Shown: positions 35,605 through 47,575 of the stretch, in pieces | How positions within the stretch are numbered: position 1 is the stretch's first letter | Layout of the letters: each line of letters begins with the position of its first letter | Assembly: GCA_003508835.1 (NCBI GenBank) | Contig: PUFA01000027.1 | Coordinates: 4,712,001-4,776,000 of the forward strand | Direction of reading: 5' to 3' | Source of the DNA: Eonycteris spelaea | Lineage: Eukaryota > Chordata > Mammalia > Chiroptera > Pteropodidae | DNA: 64,000 bases | The notes under the pieces: generated by a model | What the model was told of the DNA's origin: nothing | Database searches by the model: none | What the model saw: only the letters and a program-made list of their open reading frames with translations | Made by a program: the position numbers and the translations under genes

Positions 35605-36070
35605 GTACCTCTTCTGGTGGGGAGGCACTGCAGCCTTATTCTTTCCTCTTCTCTCCATTGACGGATGCGGGAGAGCGTGCCTGTCCCGCCGCGGCTTTCT
35701 AGGTGCTGTGCACCAGCTGTTCACATTTCTCTGCCTCCCCCTCTTCCAGATTCTCCGTGGGAAGCGCATGCTTCTTGCTGAATGAATCTAGGGATGGTGT
35801 GTTTTGACACCTGCTCTCCTGGAGACGGGAAGTGGGTTCGCCAGCGATCTTCACCGCCTTTGTCAGGCTCCTGGTGCTGGGTGGCAGAGGGTTGATTTAC
35901 TGCTTAAACTGCGTCACTCACCCTCGTCAGTTTCCCCACCTATAAGGGAGAGGGATTAACCCGATACCTCTGCGACCCTTTTTAGCCCTGACAATCTGGC
36001 CACACTGCGGAGATGCGGGTTTTATTACCTCCTTTGTGTTAGTAACACATTGAAGCATTTGAGAATCGGT

Positions 36071-36093
36071 TGGGGGCGGGGGGGGTGGTGGTG
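36071..36093 (+). repeat. G-rich tract at the edge of the CpG island
   Basis: A run of five G, then C, then eight G, then GGT repeats on the plus strand fits a potential G-quadruplex in the first intron of UMAD1, about 0.9 kb from the RPA3 start codon. Confidence 0.6.
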
Positions 36094-38874
36094 GAGAGGA
36101 CCACGGGGTTAGGATAAGGGACGAATTTAAATCGCTGTTAGATCCTGAGCAGGTGCGCTTCTCCCTGAGACACAGTTTCCCCATTCGCAAAATGTTTGCA
36201 AGGTCCCAAATAACTTTTGTCCATATGATTCACGGATTCTTTGTAACTAACTCCCTAGCGATCTTTCTTTCCCCCGTTGTCCTCGGCACCCAGGACTCTG
36301 GAGGGGAGATCTGGAGTTGTGGAAGATAACCTGTTTCAGAAATTGGGGGGGAGGGCTCATATCTGTCACTGGCTCATGTGGCTCTTGATGTTTGGGGTTT
36401 CAGCTCCCAGAATGAGTCCTCATAAAAATACGTGCTAGTGGTGATGCAGAAATTGGAAAATACATTTTATTGGGATATTATTATATTGAAATGTTTGTCT
36501 AAAGTCATCTAGTTGTCACTGTTCAAATTCAGGTACCTCTGCCTTAAGCAAATAAGATCCTTTTGAGATTTCATGTGACAATTTAAAATGGAAATCTGAT
36601 GCACCATAATTAAACGATAGCCTCCCTCAGTGTTTACTTAGCATTTAACAATTTTGTTATAGTGTTGCGGTCTTAAAGGACTTCATTAACAGACGCAGGG
36701 TACATGTCAGTTGGTGTATAAAAAAGCGGTGGATGTATTGGGGCAAGTCTATACAGTCTATGTTATATTTCTGGGCAAAGCCTGTACAGGATTTTGCACT
36801 TCAGTGTCGCTTTGGTAAACAAATTGATGCATGTTATATAGGGTAGGATATGTATGAATATCTTTAATAGCAGTTTTTTAGAGAACAATCCCGAAAGTAC
36901 CAGACGTTGATATCATTGTTTTATTACAGTTAAATGACCACTTTTATGTACCAACGGAATTTTTTTTTTTTTAAACAGGGAGCTGAGCAAGAAGATCATT
37001 TAAATCAGCTTTTCGGATATTTTTCGAGTCACCTAAATTTTATTACATAATATGTAGAGCATAAGGAAGAGTATATATAGCTTATATGTATACAGTACTC
37101 TTCACAGAGATTAAATGAACCCATGTGGCCCTCCTATTCATTTTAAGGAATGTAACTTTACCTGTTAGTAGTTTGTATTTCCTTAATTAAGTCTTCCCTA
37201 CCAGCCAGAAATAAACTTTTGAAATTTGTGTTAAGTACCTTAAGCTTTTCTATATAGTTTCATTACACATGTAGGCATTCCTAAATGGTATGTTGTTCAA
37301 TTTTGCCAATTCAACCTTTATATAAATGGAATCATACCATATGTAACTCTGACTTGTTTATTTATTTTTATTAATTAATCCATGTTGACACATGTAGGTG
37401 GAGCTCATTCTTTTTACTCTGCTATTTCCCTCTTACTGACTGACATTTTGATTTTTGCAGTTCTTTTGTATTGTGTACAGGGCTTCTATATTTTTGTACC
37501 TATTTGTTGGTGCAAATGTGCAAAGGTATATCAGTAGAATTGCTGGAGCATAGGGTGTACATCTTCAGTTTACTCGTAAAACCAGGTTTCCCCCCAAGTA
37601 CTGGTACCAGTTTATTTTCTTATCAGAAGTGTAGAGCGTTCCAGTTGATGCACGTTTTTGGCAACTCTTAAAAGTTTTTTTCCCCCTTATTCTGATGGAT
37701 GTGAGTTTTTTTGTGGTCATAATTTGCTTCCTGTGATTACTAATAAGGTTGAACAACTTTTCAAATATTTATTGGCTATTTGTGTTTACCATTTTTTTTC
37801 TTGCTAATTTTTCTTACTGATTTTTGAGAGCATTTTGTATTAGTGTGGATAGTGATGCTACATTTCTTAGTTTGGGACCTATTTTTCTATTTTTTCTTCT
37901 CATCTTTCCTATTTTTCTTTCATTGGAAAGAGCTACTTTTAATATAGTTCAAATATTTTCCCCTTAAGTTTAATATATTTGGAAAGTCAATTTAAAAAAT
38001 ATTTAAGATTTTTAAAATCAAACTCCTAAAGATATTCTATATTAAAATTTTTAAAAATAATCTTGTTTTTCATATTTAAAAATATTCCATCATTTGGAAT
38101 TGAGTTTTTATATGTGTTGTCAGGTAGGTATCCAATTTCTTTGTTTCGTTTTTATTGCAATGGTCCCAGCCTCATTTATTGACTATTTGATCATTTGCCA
38201 CTGACTTTAAGTTAATGTATATGTGTGGGTCCGTTCTTAGACTCTCAGTTCTGTTCCGTTAGTCCATTTTTCTGTCTCTGCACTAACACCCACTTTGTTA
38301 AATATTGTGGCCTTATAACTTTTGATGTCTGGGGGCAAGTCCTTATACTTCACTGTGTTCTTTGGTAATGTCATAGTTATTCCTGGCTCTTTGCTTCTCT
38401 ATATGAAATTTAGCTTGTCAGGTTTCACGAAAAACTGTGTTGGGATTTGATCACAATTGCTCGAGTAACATCTCTACCACTCCTACTATTCTTGAGCTAT
38501 TCTGGTCCTCTTAAAATCTTTCCAAACGATTCATAATTTTCTACATTAAAGTTTTGACTTTTAGATTAGATTTATTCCTATGTGCCTTGTTTTTGTTGCT
38601 AATTATAAATGGTATTTTTTTAAATGAAAGATTTTTCACTGATTGTTGCTGGTATATGGACATGCATTTGACTTTTTTTCTGGCTGTCCTGGTAAACTCT
38701 CATTTCTTGTAATTTTCTATAAGATTAATTTGGGTTTTCTGTTCATATGTGAATAATTATAGTTTTGTTTTTTAACAGTGTTTACACATTTTATTTTTCC
38801 TGCCTTTGCCCATGTTAGAGTTTGCAGTACCATTTTGAATAGAAATGGTGTTTCAGTTAAGGTGGGATTTGACT

Positions 38875-39232
38875 ACATAAGTAAAAATGTCATAAATACA
38901 CACAGGCTTCGTTTCACATTTGAAGAAGTCCAGAGATGTGCAACTCAGCATGCAACTGTGTGGTAGAGTCCCTAAGAAATCAGGGACCCAGGTTCCTGGG
39001 TCTTGGTCCTCCTCTTGCTCCTCCTCTTCCTCTATTTTCAGTATCTTGTTTCATCCTTAAAGTCACCTCACAGGCCAGCATAGGTGCTGGAGCATCGGTC
39101 ATTTAGTCCCCATTTCAGAAAGCAGAGAAGAGGGCAGGCAAAAAAGTGTGCCTTCATGGGACTCAGCTCCCTTTAAAGAGCCTTCCTGGAAGTCCTTTAC
39201 AACTTAAAGTTGTTCTTGTTAGGTGAAGGACT
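38875..39232. mobile_element. Unidentified insertion within the L1
   Basis: L1 ORF2-like sequence stops after ATGGTGTTTCAGTTAAGG and resumes at CCCTTCTATTCCCAGTTTGA. The 360 bp between do not match L1. They contain CAGGCCAGCATAGGTGCTGG, CTCCCTTTAAAGAGCCTTCC and TGGAAGTCCTTTACAACTTA, reminiscent of a common old mammalian repeat whose name I cannot give with certainty. Confidence 0.45.
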
Positions 39233-39656
39233 GTCCCTTCTATTCCCAGTTTGAGAAGAGTTTTAATTGAGTGGTTATGGAATTTAATGAAATGTTTGTT
39301 TTTTTTCTTAATTGAGATGATTGAAATTAATATATTTTCCAGTATTGAGCCACACTTGCATCTTGGAAGAAACACAACTTGATTGTGATACATTATCTTT
39401 TATTATATATTCTTGGATCTGATTTGCTGTTGTTTTGTTTGGGATTTTGCATCCATGTTCATGAATGAGATCGGCGTGTGGTTTTTCTTTTTTGTTTAGT
39501 ATTTGTCAGATTCTGGTATTATCAGGGTTATACTAGTCTCATGAAATGAGTTGTAGAGTGGTTCCTTTGTTCTCTAAGATTCTGTGTAAAATTGAAATGA
39601 TCTGTTTGTTGATTGTTTGGTAGATCTCACCTGTAAAACATTCTGGGTCTGGTATA

Positions 39657-39833
39657 CAGGCATACCATGTTTTATTGCACTTGGCTTTATAGCACTTTCG
39701 TAGGTGTTGTGTTTTTTACAAACTGAGGGCAAGACCTTCCACCAGCAAAAAAGATTATTACTTGCTTTATTGTGATACTTGCTTTGTTCCAGTGGTCTGG
39801 AACTGCACCCTCAATATCTCCGAGATATGTCTA
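39657..39833. mobile_element. Tigger1-type nonautonomous transposon
   Basis: The left end CAGGCATACCATGTTTTATT continues GCACTTGGCTTTATAGCAC. The right end, in reverse complement, is TAGACATATCTCGGAGATAT followed by GGTGCAGTTCCAGACCAC. These are the two distinct termini of Tigger1, joined with the centre deleted. A TA dinucleotide flanks each end (39655-39656 and 39834-39835), the expected target-site duplication. Confidence 0.85.
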
Positions 39834-40632
39834 TAGTTATCTGTATCTGCTTTTTTAAGGTATATCCCACAGTTTTCTAAGTAGATAGTCATCATCATTT
39901 CTAAATATTTTCTCATTTCAACATATTTATTCTTGGAATCATGGGTTGTTTTTGTTTCCAAATGTATAGTTTTGCTTATTAAAGTTATTTTGTTGTGTGG
40001 TTAATTTCGAATATAATTGCATTAATCAGATGGTATGGCCTGATACTAACTTCTTTGAAAGTACATGACACTTGCTTTAAGGCTTATCTAGTACTTTTTT
40101 TGGGGCAATTTTTGTAGATGTTTCATGTATGCTTGGGAAAAAAAAATTGTATTTTCCAGTTGTTGGATCAAGCTCGTTAAGTGCAGTGTTTAGCACTTCT
40201 TTTGACTTATTATTTATTTTTACATCTCAGCCATTTTTTTTTTTCCTGGTAATATTTCTCTTCTTTTTGAGATAGCTTCTGTAGAAGTTCTTATAGTGAG
40301 AATCTTTGGTAGTAAACTCTATCAGTTTGTGTTTTTCTGGATATGTTTATTTCAGCCTTTTTCTTTATGTGGTATAGAATTTTAAAGGGACAGTTAACTT
40401 CTCTGAAAACTACTTTGATATTATTTTATTCTTATAATATTTACTTTTCTTTTAAATTGTGGTTCGTTGTAATTTTTCATTTCTCTTTATCTGCTTGATC
40501 CTTAATTTGTGTTCTGTAATTCTACTGGATTTCTCTTAGTTTGCTGGTGAATATGTTGTGCAATGTGCATCTGATAATTCTTATCTTTATCAGTACTAAG
40601 ACATTTTCAACCATTATCCATTCAGATATTGC

Positions 40633-41193
40633 GTCTGCTAAGAGAAAAATTCTTAGATGTCCTCAATTAAATCATAGCAGGCTGCAGGGTGCTGGGAAGA
40701 GAGGAGAAAGGTTAACTAGTTAACAGCCTAGGGCCAAAACCACCAAAAGACTGCTCATGTTCCTGACTGTGTTGAAACTTTGAATCAACTTCCAGGCACC
40801 TGTTTCAGCTCTTACCTAGAAGGAATAGCCAACCACCAAGCACCTGAGAATACTGCTTATGCAGGAACTTTCCAGATTGTTGCACACAACCAATCTAGAA
40901 GCATCATATTCTTCTTCCTTATAGACTATTCGTCTTTCCCAGAACTTTTCCTCCTTCACCTTTTCCACACTATGAATGATTTCAGAACAACTTAACATCT
41001 TTCCCAAACCCATTGTATGAAAGAGCCCCTGCCATCCAGGATGGTGGGAACTTTCTTTTCTCCACCTAGACCAGCTGCTGGAGGTTTAGACTGCATGCCC
41101 CAGGACCTGGTCCTCTTCCAGCTAGCATATGGCTCAATAAACCCTATCTTTCAGAAGAGCTTTTGGCTTTGAGGGTTGTTTATATTTTTAAAC
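40633..41193 (+). mobile_element. Probable solo LTR of an endogenous retrovirus
   Basis: A 560-bp block splits the L1 copy. Near its 3' end are features of an ERV class I-like LTR: an AATAAA signal at 41136-41141 (GGCTCAATAAACCCTATC), a preceding promoter-like GC-richer region, and a CA end at 41192-41193. There is no internal viral coding sequence. The left boundary is uncertain (TG at 40633 or 40657), and the family is not identified. Confidence 0.5.
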
Positions 41194-42262
41194 ACCTCTC
41201 TCCTATTCTCTAACTCCTTCTGGAATTCCAACAGGAAGTAAGAAGGACCTCGTGCTCTTGATTTTTGTTTTATAATTCAGTGTTTTTGATTCTTTGTACT
41301 GAATTCTAGATAATTTATGTCATCTAGTTTACTAATTCTTGCAGTTGTGACTCATTTGCTCTAATTGCAATTCTATTTCTAGTTTGTTTCTAGAAGTTCT
41401 GTTTGGTTCTTTTTTACAAATCAGTAGTTATTATTGATATATTTTTTTGTCATAGTTTCAGGTCTCCCTTTATTTTGTCATATGTTCCAGAATATAAAGT
41501 AAGTCTGTTTATGTTCTAGTTTTGACATCCCTAGTCTTTATGGGTCTGATCTGTGCTGTTTTTTGATTTTGCTGACTCTTCCTTATTGTAGCTTGTTTCT
41601 TCATTTGTATAGTAAGCTTTGATTTTGAATTCATGTTTCTTGGAATTTTTTTGTTGATTTCGCTGACGTTTAGTCTGAGAGTATGTTTTTCTAGAGAAAA
41701 TTTGTGTTTTCTTCTAACCAAGATGTTAGGGTCCAGACTTTGTCCTTATTCCCTGTGGGATGTGGATCGTTAAAACACAGGCTTTTAGCCATTGGAAATC
41801 AGCAGTGGCCACTGGGAAAATGTTAGCTCTAGTACTTGCATATATCCTTGTGGATTTGAAGGTTTTTAACCTTTCTGGCTTCTATAGAATTCTTTTCTTC
41901 TCTTATTGGCTTATCCATGCATAAAAAAGACATATTTAAAATAGCACAGATGCTCCTTTAGAGAAGCAGTGTGGGGATTTTGTTAGTTGTTGAAGATAAC
42001 GAGGTCTGACAAAGATGTATGGTAGGGTAGTGGCAAGAATTAAGAAAAAGCTAAGTAAAGATCGGAACTTGGAATATTTTCCTCATGCCTTAACCAAAGA
42101 GTGCAGCTTAATATGATGCTGGAGGAGAGCATTGGATAGGGAGGGAAATGATCATTTTGATGTTTTAGGTTAAGCATCTGGGTCTGGATGAAGCATGACT
42201 CAGAATATCCACATAAAGGTGCTTTTGGTACAAGTTACATGACCACTTCAAACCAGCTTAAA

Positions 42263-42662
42263 CCTTATTTTGATTGTGGTAAAATATACAGAACATAAAG
42301 TTTGCCTTTTTAACCATTTTTAAATGTACAGCTCAGTGGCGTTAGGTACACTCATATGGTTATGCCACCATCATTACTGTTCATCTCCAGAACTTTGTTG
42401 CCATGTTACTGTACCTCTGCATCTATTAAACCATCTATGAATTGGACTACCTTATGTACCTCATAAGTAGAATCATACACTATTTGTCGCTTTGTGTCGG
42501 GCTTATTTTACTTAGTATTATGTCTTAAAGGCTTTTTCCATGTTGTAGCATGCATCAGAATTTCATTCCTTTTAATGTGGCATAATAGTCCATTGTATGT
42601 ATTATACCACATTTTATTTATCCATTCTTTGATTGACATACATCTGGGTTGTTTCCACCTTC
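42263..42662 (-). mobile_element. L1 3' region fragment
   Basis: Clear reversed L1 sequence: GATTGTGGTAAAATATACAG, AACCATTTTTAAATGTACAG, CTCCAGAACTTTGTTGCCAT, GTTGTAGCATGCATCAGAAT and CATCTGGGTTGTTTCCACCT. It is antisense to UMAD1. Confidence 0.85.
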
Positions 42663-43019
42663 CATCTTAAACTTCTAAGTCATAAGGAAACTGATAGGAC
42701 CATTTCGGGTAAGCTTGACTAGCCTAAGGTTTATTGAGCTCACAAGAGACTGGAGCCATGCACAGCAAAAGCCATCAGAATCCAAAGCTGTATTCTGCCT
42801 TTTTTTGAGATCATTTTCTCTCCAGCCAAACATCTGTTACTTCATTGTTTACTCATACCTATATGGCTGTCTCAGGCTCTGTGACCAGCTCTTGGGAGAA
42901 TCTAATTTGCCAGCTCTAGTCACTTGACCATATGTCTTCCAAACAGCTATGGTATGGAAGGGAACTTGGGGAGGATTGGAAACAAACATGGCTTCTAGGA
43001 GTCCACTGTGTTGGAAAGA

Positions 43020-43260
43020 TACCTAAGTACCTAAGGCAGTTGCAGTAATCCATACTGGAGATTCTGGTAAGATGAACTCAGGTACTAGTGGCAGTATGAA
43101 TGGAGAAAACCCAAAAGTTCATGCGATATCATGAGTTGTAGGACTTAGTGATTGGTGGATTGGAGGTGAAAGGAAGAGGATTAAGATAACACTTTTGATT
43201 CTGGTGGCTGTTTGTACCATCATGCTTTTTTTCTGAGATGGAGAATAGAGTAGGGTCACA
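43020..43260 (+). mobile_element. L2 LINE fragment
   Basis: GGCAGTTGCAGTAATCCATA, GGATTGGAGGTGAAAGGAAG and TCATGCTTTTTTTCTGAGAT, followed by GGAGAATAGAGTAGGG, keep the plus-strand order of an L2 3' region. Confidence 0.6.
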
Positions 43261-43299
43261 TGTATCAACCAGGAAGATGACTTGGGTTTGGACATTGAG

Positions 43300-43550
43300 A
43301 CAGTGTGGCACAGAGTGAAGAACATAGACTTTGGAATAGACAGCCTGGGTTAAATCTTAATGCTTTCACGTAAGTGACTTTTGGATAAATTATCTTTTCA
43401 CAGTCGCAATTTATGGATCAACATGGGAGATAATAAAGCTTCATATGGTTGTTGTAAGCATTAAGTAAGACTGTGTAAAGCACTGAGCACAGCGCCTTGT
43501 TACACGGTGCACTTAAGTAATAAATTGTAACTTATAACTGCTATTAGCAT
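43300..43550 (+). mobile_element. MIR SINE
   Basis: Nearly full MIR in plus orientation: AAGAACATAGACTTTGGAAT, AGACAGCCTGGGTTAAATCT, GTTGTTGTAAGCATTAAGTA, AAAGCACTGAGCACAGCGCC and GCACTTAAGTAATAAATTG. Confidence 0.8.
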
Positions 43551-44291
43551 GACCACATTGTTCTTAAGTATCTGTTGGATGTCTTAGTGATGATGAATAG
43601 TGAGGCAGTGAAGGGGGAAGAAAACCCCAGGGCGCTTCCCCAGAAGGAAGGAAGTGTAGGGTTTGCTGAGAGTGGAGATCCTCAATCCACCTGGGTTTTC
43701 CAGCTCTGCTTGGAAGCTTGCGTGTAAGAGATTGCGTTTCCTTATAACTATTTGAGTATCACCAAGATGTTTTCTCTACAATTTCTTGTGCAGAATTATC
43801 ATCAGAGAGATATTCTTCCTGTTCGTCTTTGGGTCCATATTTACCCTTCTTTATGTTGATCTTAGTCTGGTGATCTCTTAATAAAGGAGAGACTGGGCGG
43901 GTGAGGTTACCTTACCCACTTCTTGTTTCCATGTCTAGTCCTGGAAGATGTGGGCGCACATGTTCTTGAGCTTGTTCAGTTCCCGCTGGCGAAGCAGAAC
44001 TCCTGTGTGGGTCTGCTGGGCTGAGCCTGGGTAGCTCAGACTACTGAGGTCTCTGGATGAGTCAGAGATGAGGAGCTGTTTGTAATTCTTCAAACATGAA
44101 GACCTCCTTCTTGTGCTCTGTTTATGGAGTTTTATTTATTTTTATTTTTATTTTTTATTTTTTGCCTGGGACCCTGTTTTACAAAGTCTTTGTTGGCCAG
44201 TTACAAACCATTCATATCACTCCTCCCTGTTGCTTGCCCAGGCCAAAAGCTGTAGTTTCTGAATGGAGGTGGAAGATCTCCTGGAGGTGGT

Positions 44292-44315
44292 GGGGGTGGG
44301 AGGGACAGGGGAGGG
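44292..44315 (+). repeat. Potential G-quadruplex motif in UMAD1 intron 1
   Basis: Five G-runs of three or more (GGGGG, GGG, GGG, GGGG, GGG) separated by loops of 1, 1, 3 and 1 nt on the UMAD1 sense strand fit the standard G3+N1-7 pattern. Confidence 0.75.
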
Positions 44316-45256
44316 AATCTAATTCTGCCAGACTTTGGAATGAGATTCCATGAAGTGGATACCTGGCAGACTATTTTTTCTCTGGTAGATACAGCTCTTG
44401 TATTTTAGAATTAAGTTTAGTAAATGGGAATGGATGAAATGCTTTTCCCTTCCTATTATAGTTTGCTTGTTTATTTGTTTATTTTTTCATTTATTCTTTG
44501 GATAGAAGATGCAGCATGTGGCAGAGAGTAAAGTAATGAACTCTTAGTTGTACTTCTTGATCTATCTCCATGGATTGCATAGCTCATGGAAAGTTGACTC
44601 AGACTTTGGCATATGGTTTACAGAGTTAGTGCCAGTTTTTGTCTTGTGTGTTTTTATATGCATTTTTATGAAAAATTGAGAGGAGGTAAACAGTCAGATT
44701 TTGTGTTTACTCAGGAGTCTAAAGCAAGTTTTCAGACAGATAGCAATACTTTTTGACTACACTGTGAGCAACGTGTTAGCCACTTGCATGGCTGGTGCTG
44801 GTTAATACAGGACTCATCACTGTGCTCTCTGTGCACAGCACTGGGAGGTGGTAGAGAGCCGGCCTAGAGGCAGCAAGTGGTGGTGGTGGGGCGTTGTTCC
44901 CTGAATTGGCGAGAGTGCCTTGTCTGATTTTATTTCTCTAGGGCCTAGCACTGGGCCTGGCCAGTATTTGGCCTTCAAAACATGTTGGTTGACTCAATTA
45001 AAAGTGAACAAATGAATAAATGAATAAAAAACTTAGTTTGTTTTTATTTGGGGAGGAAGTAAAAATTTTTGATGTTGCAGTTAGGTTATATTGAAAGTCA
45101 ATGATGCAGATTATTAGTGGGCAGTTTTGGAAGTGAGTCTTTTTGGGAGTTGAATGTGATGGTTCCTGTTGTGTTAAATGAATTTAAGTGAGCAAATAGA
45201 GCAATTTTAAACACCCACACTGAATAACGTTTTATTTTTTTCTTTATTCATTCTAG

Positions 45257-45288
45257 GTTTTCCTGTGCTGTAGAGAATTGTAAAGAAG
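45257..45288 (+). other. Possible 32-nt UMAD1 5' UTR exon
   Basis: A long pyrimidine tract ending TTTATTCATTCTAG is followed by 32 nt and a donor AAGAAG|GTATGA. Both sites are good matches to consensus and are on the UMAD1 strand. The short exon has no ATG. Without transcript data this is only a candidate. Confidence 0.2.
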
Positions 45289-45930
45289 GTATGACCTTAC
45301 GTTGGATGTCTTCCTTCTCCCTTAGGACCTTATTTAAGGGTGTTTACTTATTTGTTTTATGTGAAGAGATGCTTTTTGTTAGAATTGTCTAGAGTCATTT
45401 TTTTTTTTCATTTTAGAGTTGTAACATTGAATGTAGTGCATAGAAATTAGCATTATGTTGATAGGTTCAGTGTAATTTAAGTAAAAACCAATTTTTGGGG
45501 GTAACATGTAGAATTATGTAACTTCTTTAAAACAAAAAATATATCATTGTATCATTAATTCAGAAGAGTCAGGATAAAAGAAAGTCTCTATATATTATCT
45601 TTTTGGTCAGTGAATAAAACCCAAATGATATAAATTATAAGTACAGTTTGTTTATAAGCTCCCAGGAGGCAGCAACTTTATCTTCTAAATTTCCATATCT
45701 CTTCACACTATTTAGAAAAAAAAATTATGGTTTTTACATGTACTGCATTAAAAAGAAGGAATTTTTAAAAATAAAATCTTTGAAGTTAAGGTATCTTCTG
45801 ACTAGTGAGTGCATCATATACTAGGTTATCACACCCATCCACAGAGCAGTAGGTTACAACAAAGGATTACCTGGACCAAAATGCTAAGAATGAAGAGACT
45901 GAGAAACAGGGTCTAATGTGATGAGAGATT

Positions 45931-45952
45931 CCCACTCCCCCACCCCCACCCC
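45931..45952 (-). repeat. Potential G-quadruplex / C-rich tract
   Basis: The plus strand has CCC, CCCCC, CCCCC and CCCC separated by ACT, A and A. The minus strand therefore has four G-runs with very short loops, a strong candidate quadruplex on the UMAD1 template strand. Confidence 0.75.
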
Positions 45953-47314
45953 ATTAGCAGAATCGGAGGTGACTTTACTATATACTATTCTGTTTTTCTT
46001 TTTATGAATAAGGGATAGTAGAGGACAAAAGAAATCAGTTCTTATCACTGTTGGGCTATCATTCTTGATTCTGAAGTAATAGGATAGTTAATTAAAAAGA
46101 AAACAAACCAACAAAAATCCCCAAATCCAACAACATCAGCAACAACAACAAAACTACACGCAACTTCCCTGATGATTCTAATGGAGACTTTATGGGTCAT
46201 ATTTATTTACAGAGTAATGGAGGAGAGTAAAATTTTTCTCAGGTCTCTTTTACCTTAGTGAGACCATTGAATGATGGAAATCTAGATCTTACACGTTAGT
46301 GATGAATAGCTCCCAGTTGAGATTATAAAATGAAGCCTCTGTGCTACTTTCCTGGGCACATAAAGCCAACTGTTAAAATTCATCAGGTTGTGATGATAAA
46401 CGAGAACCCCCCCCCACCTCAGTATTCTTTTAACCTAGGATTTCCTATATTGTGTTTAAGAATTTCATGTTTGAATCCTAAGTGTCCTATTTCTGAAAAG
46501 CTTTTCCTGCCTTTAATTTCATATGAAGTAAAATAGGAAAGGATTTAAACTATATAAAATCAAGAAAAAAACATCCCAGCATGGCCTTTGTTGAAATCTA
46601 CACTGTGAAGGTTTCCGGAACTCCTTTGCATTCTTCCAGAATCCTCCCTTGCCTGATGCTTTATAATCATAACTTAGCTGAACACCTTCCGACTTTCTAA
46701 GCATTTTAGTTGTTCTGTGTTGGCCAGAAATAATATGTATTTAATTCCTCAATTTGCTAAAAGCAACCGTATAATCATTTTAGGGAAGTGAGTTTTATTA
46801 AATCACATAAGTTCAATTTTTAATGGGTGTTATATATATGCATTATGTTGCTTTCCAGTTATGTGAGAACTGAAGGGTTAGGAGTGTTAAATTAGAGAAC
46901 GGCTCTCTTAAAAATGCCACCACTACTTTGTATTCATCTGTGTTTGTAGGAAAAGCTACACTGGTGTGTTGTAAGAGCATCTCTGAGCTACCCCAGACCA
47001 GTGGAAATGGAACAGAGTAAGAGTTCAAGGAGAAGAAAGAACAATGTAAAATTTCTGACTGTTAGAAAAGAACTTGTTCATATATTTTTTTAAATGGTTG
47101 AGGGTGGATATGAAAATGTTATGGTGGTTAGCTTCCTTTGAATAAATGTAAAAGAATGATATAATGGTTTTCTTTCAACATATATTTATAATATGTTAGA
47201 TATACACCTTTTATAAATTTTAGTGGAAAGTTTGAGAGATCAGCTTAAAAAGGGCAAGGGGTATATAATATTTCAAAATTATTTTAGGACGTATGTGAGC
47301 ACCAAAGTACATTT

Positions 47315-47575
47315 AATGGCTTTGAAACTTTTTTGCCTGCAACCCAATCTAAGAAATATATTGCATGTCATGACCTAGCATATGCACCCATAAACAAAGT
47401 TTATAAAACATTATTTGTCATATATGATGCTCCTTGATAAACTTTTTGCTTCCCTTCCTGTCTCCTCCTCCACCCATTTCATTCTATTAAAAAATCTGGT
47501 CATGACCCACTAAATTGAGTTTACTTCCAATAAAGGGTTGGGACCTACAGATTGAAAAACAGCTACAGATCCAAG
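47315..47575. mobile_element. hAT (Charlie-like) remnant
   Basis: CTGCAACCCAATCTAAGAAA, GTCATGACCTAGCATATGCA, TGGTCATGACCCACTAAATT and the right end GACCTACAGATTGAAAAACA resemble the termini of mammalian hAT elements that carry the GGGTCGCGACCCAC motif. Boundaries are approximate. Confidence 0.5.

Larger units (their letters stand above)
35020..35800. promoter_or_regulatory. CpG-island divergent promoter of RPA3 (-) and UMAD1 (+)
   Basis: CpG density rises sharply here, against near absence around it. Visible elements are CCAAT boxes at 35292-35296 and 35323-35327, ETS/GABP-type CCGGAAG sites at 35395-35401 and 35434-35440, a TGACGC core at 35420-35425, Sp1-type GGCGGGG at 35472-35478 and GGGCGGGGC at 35488-35496. 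There is no TATA box at a sensible distance. The CCAAT pair lies 90-125 bp upstream of the RPA3 ATG. The ETS/Sp1 group lies 100-210 bp before the inferred UMAD1 exon-1 donor. Housekeeping divergent promoters commonly have this make-up. Start sites are inferred, not seen. Confidence 0.85.
37270..41790 (-). mobile_element. Long L1 (L1M-type) copy, broken by three insertions
   Basis: Reversed L1 sequence runs from its 3' region (TTATATAAATGGAATCATAC at 37320; CAGTAGAATTGCTGGAGCAT) into ORF2 (TGGTCCCAGCCTCATTTATT at 38162; AACACCCACTTTGTTAAATA; CTAGTCTCATGAAATGAGTT) and on to 5'-ward sequence near 41.5 kb. It is interrupted by an unidentified piece at about 38875-39232, a Tigger1-type element at 39657-39833 and an LTR at about 40633-41193. 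ORF2 is destroyed by stops. The copy is antisense to UMAD1. Confidence 0.75.
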
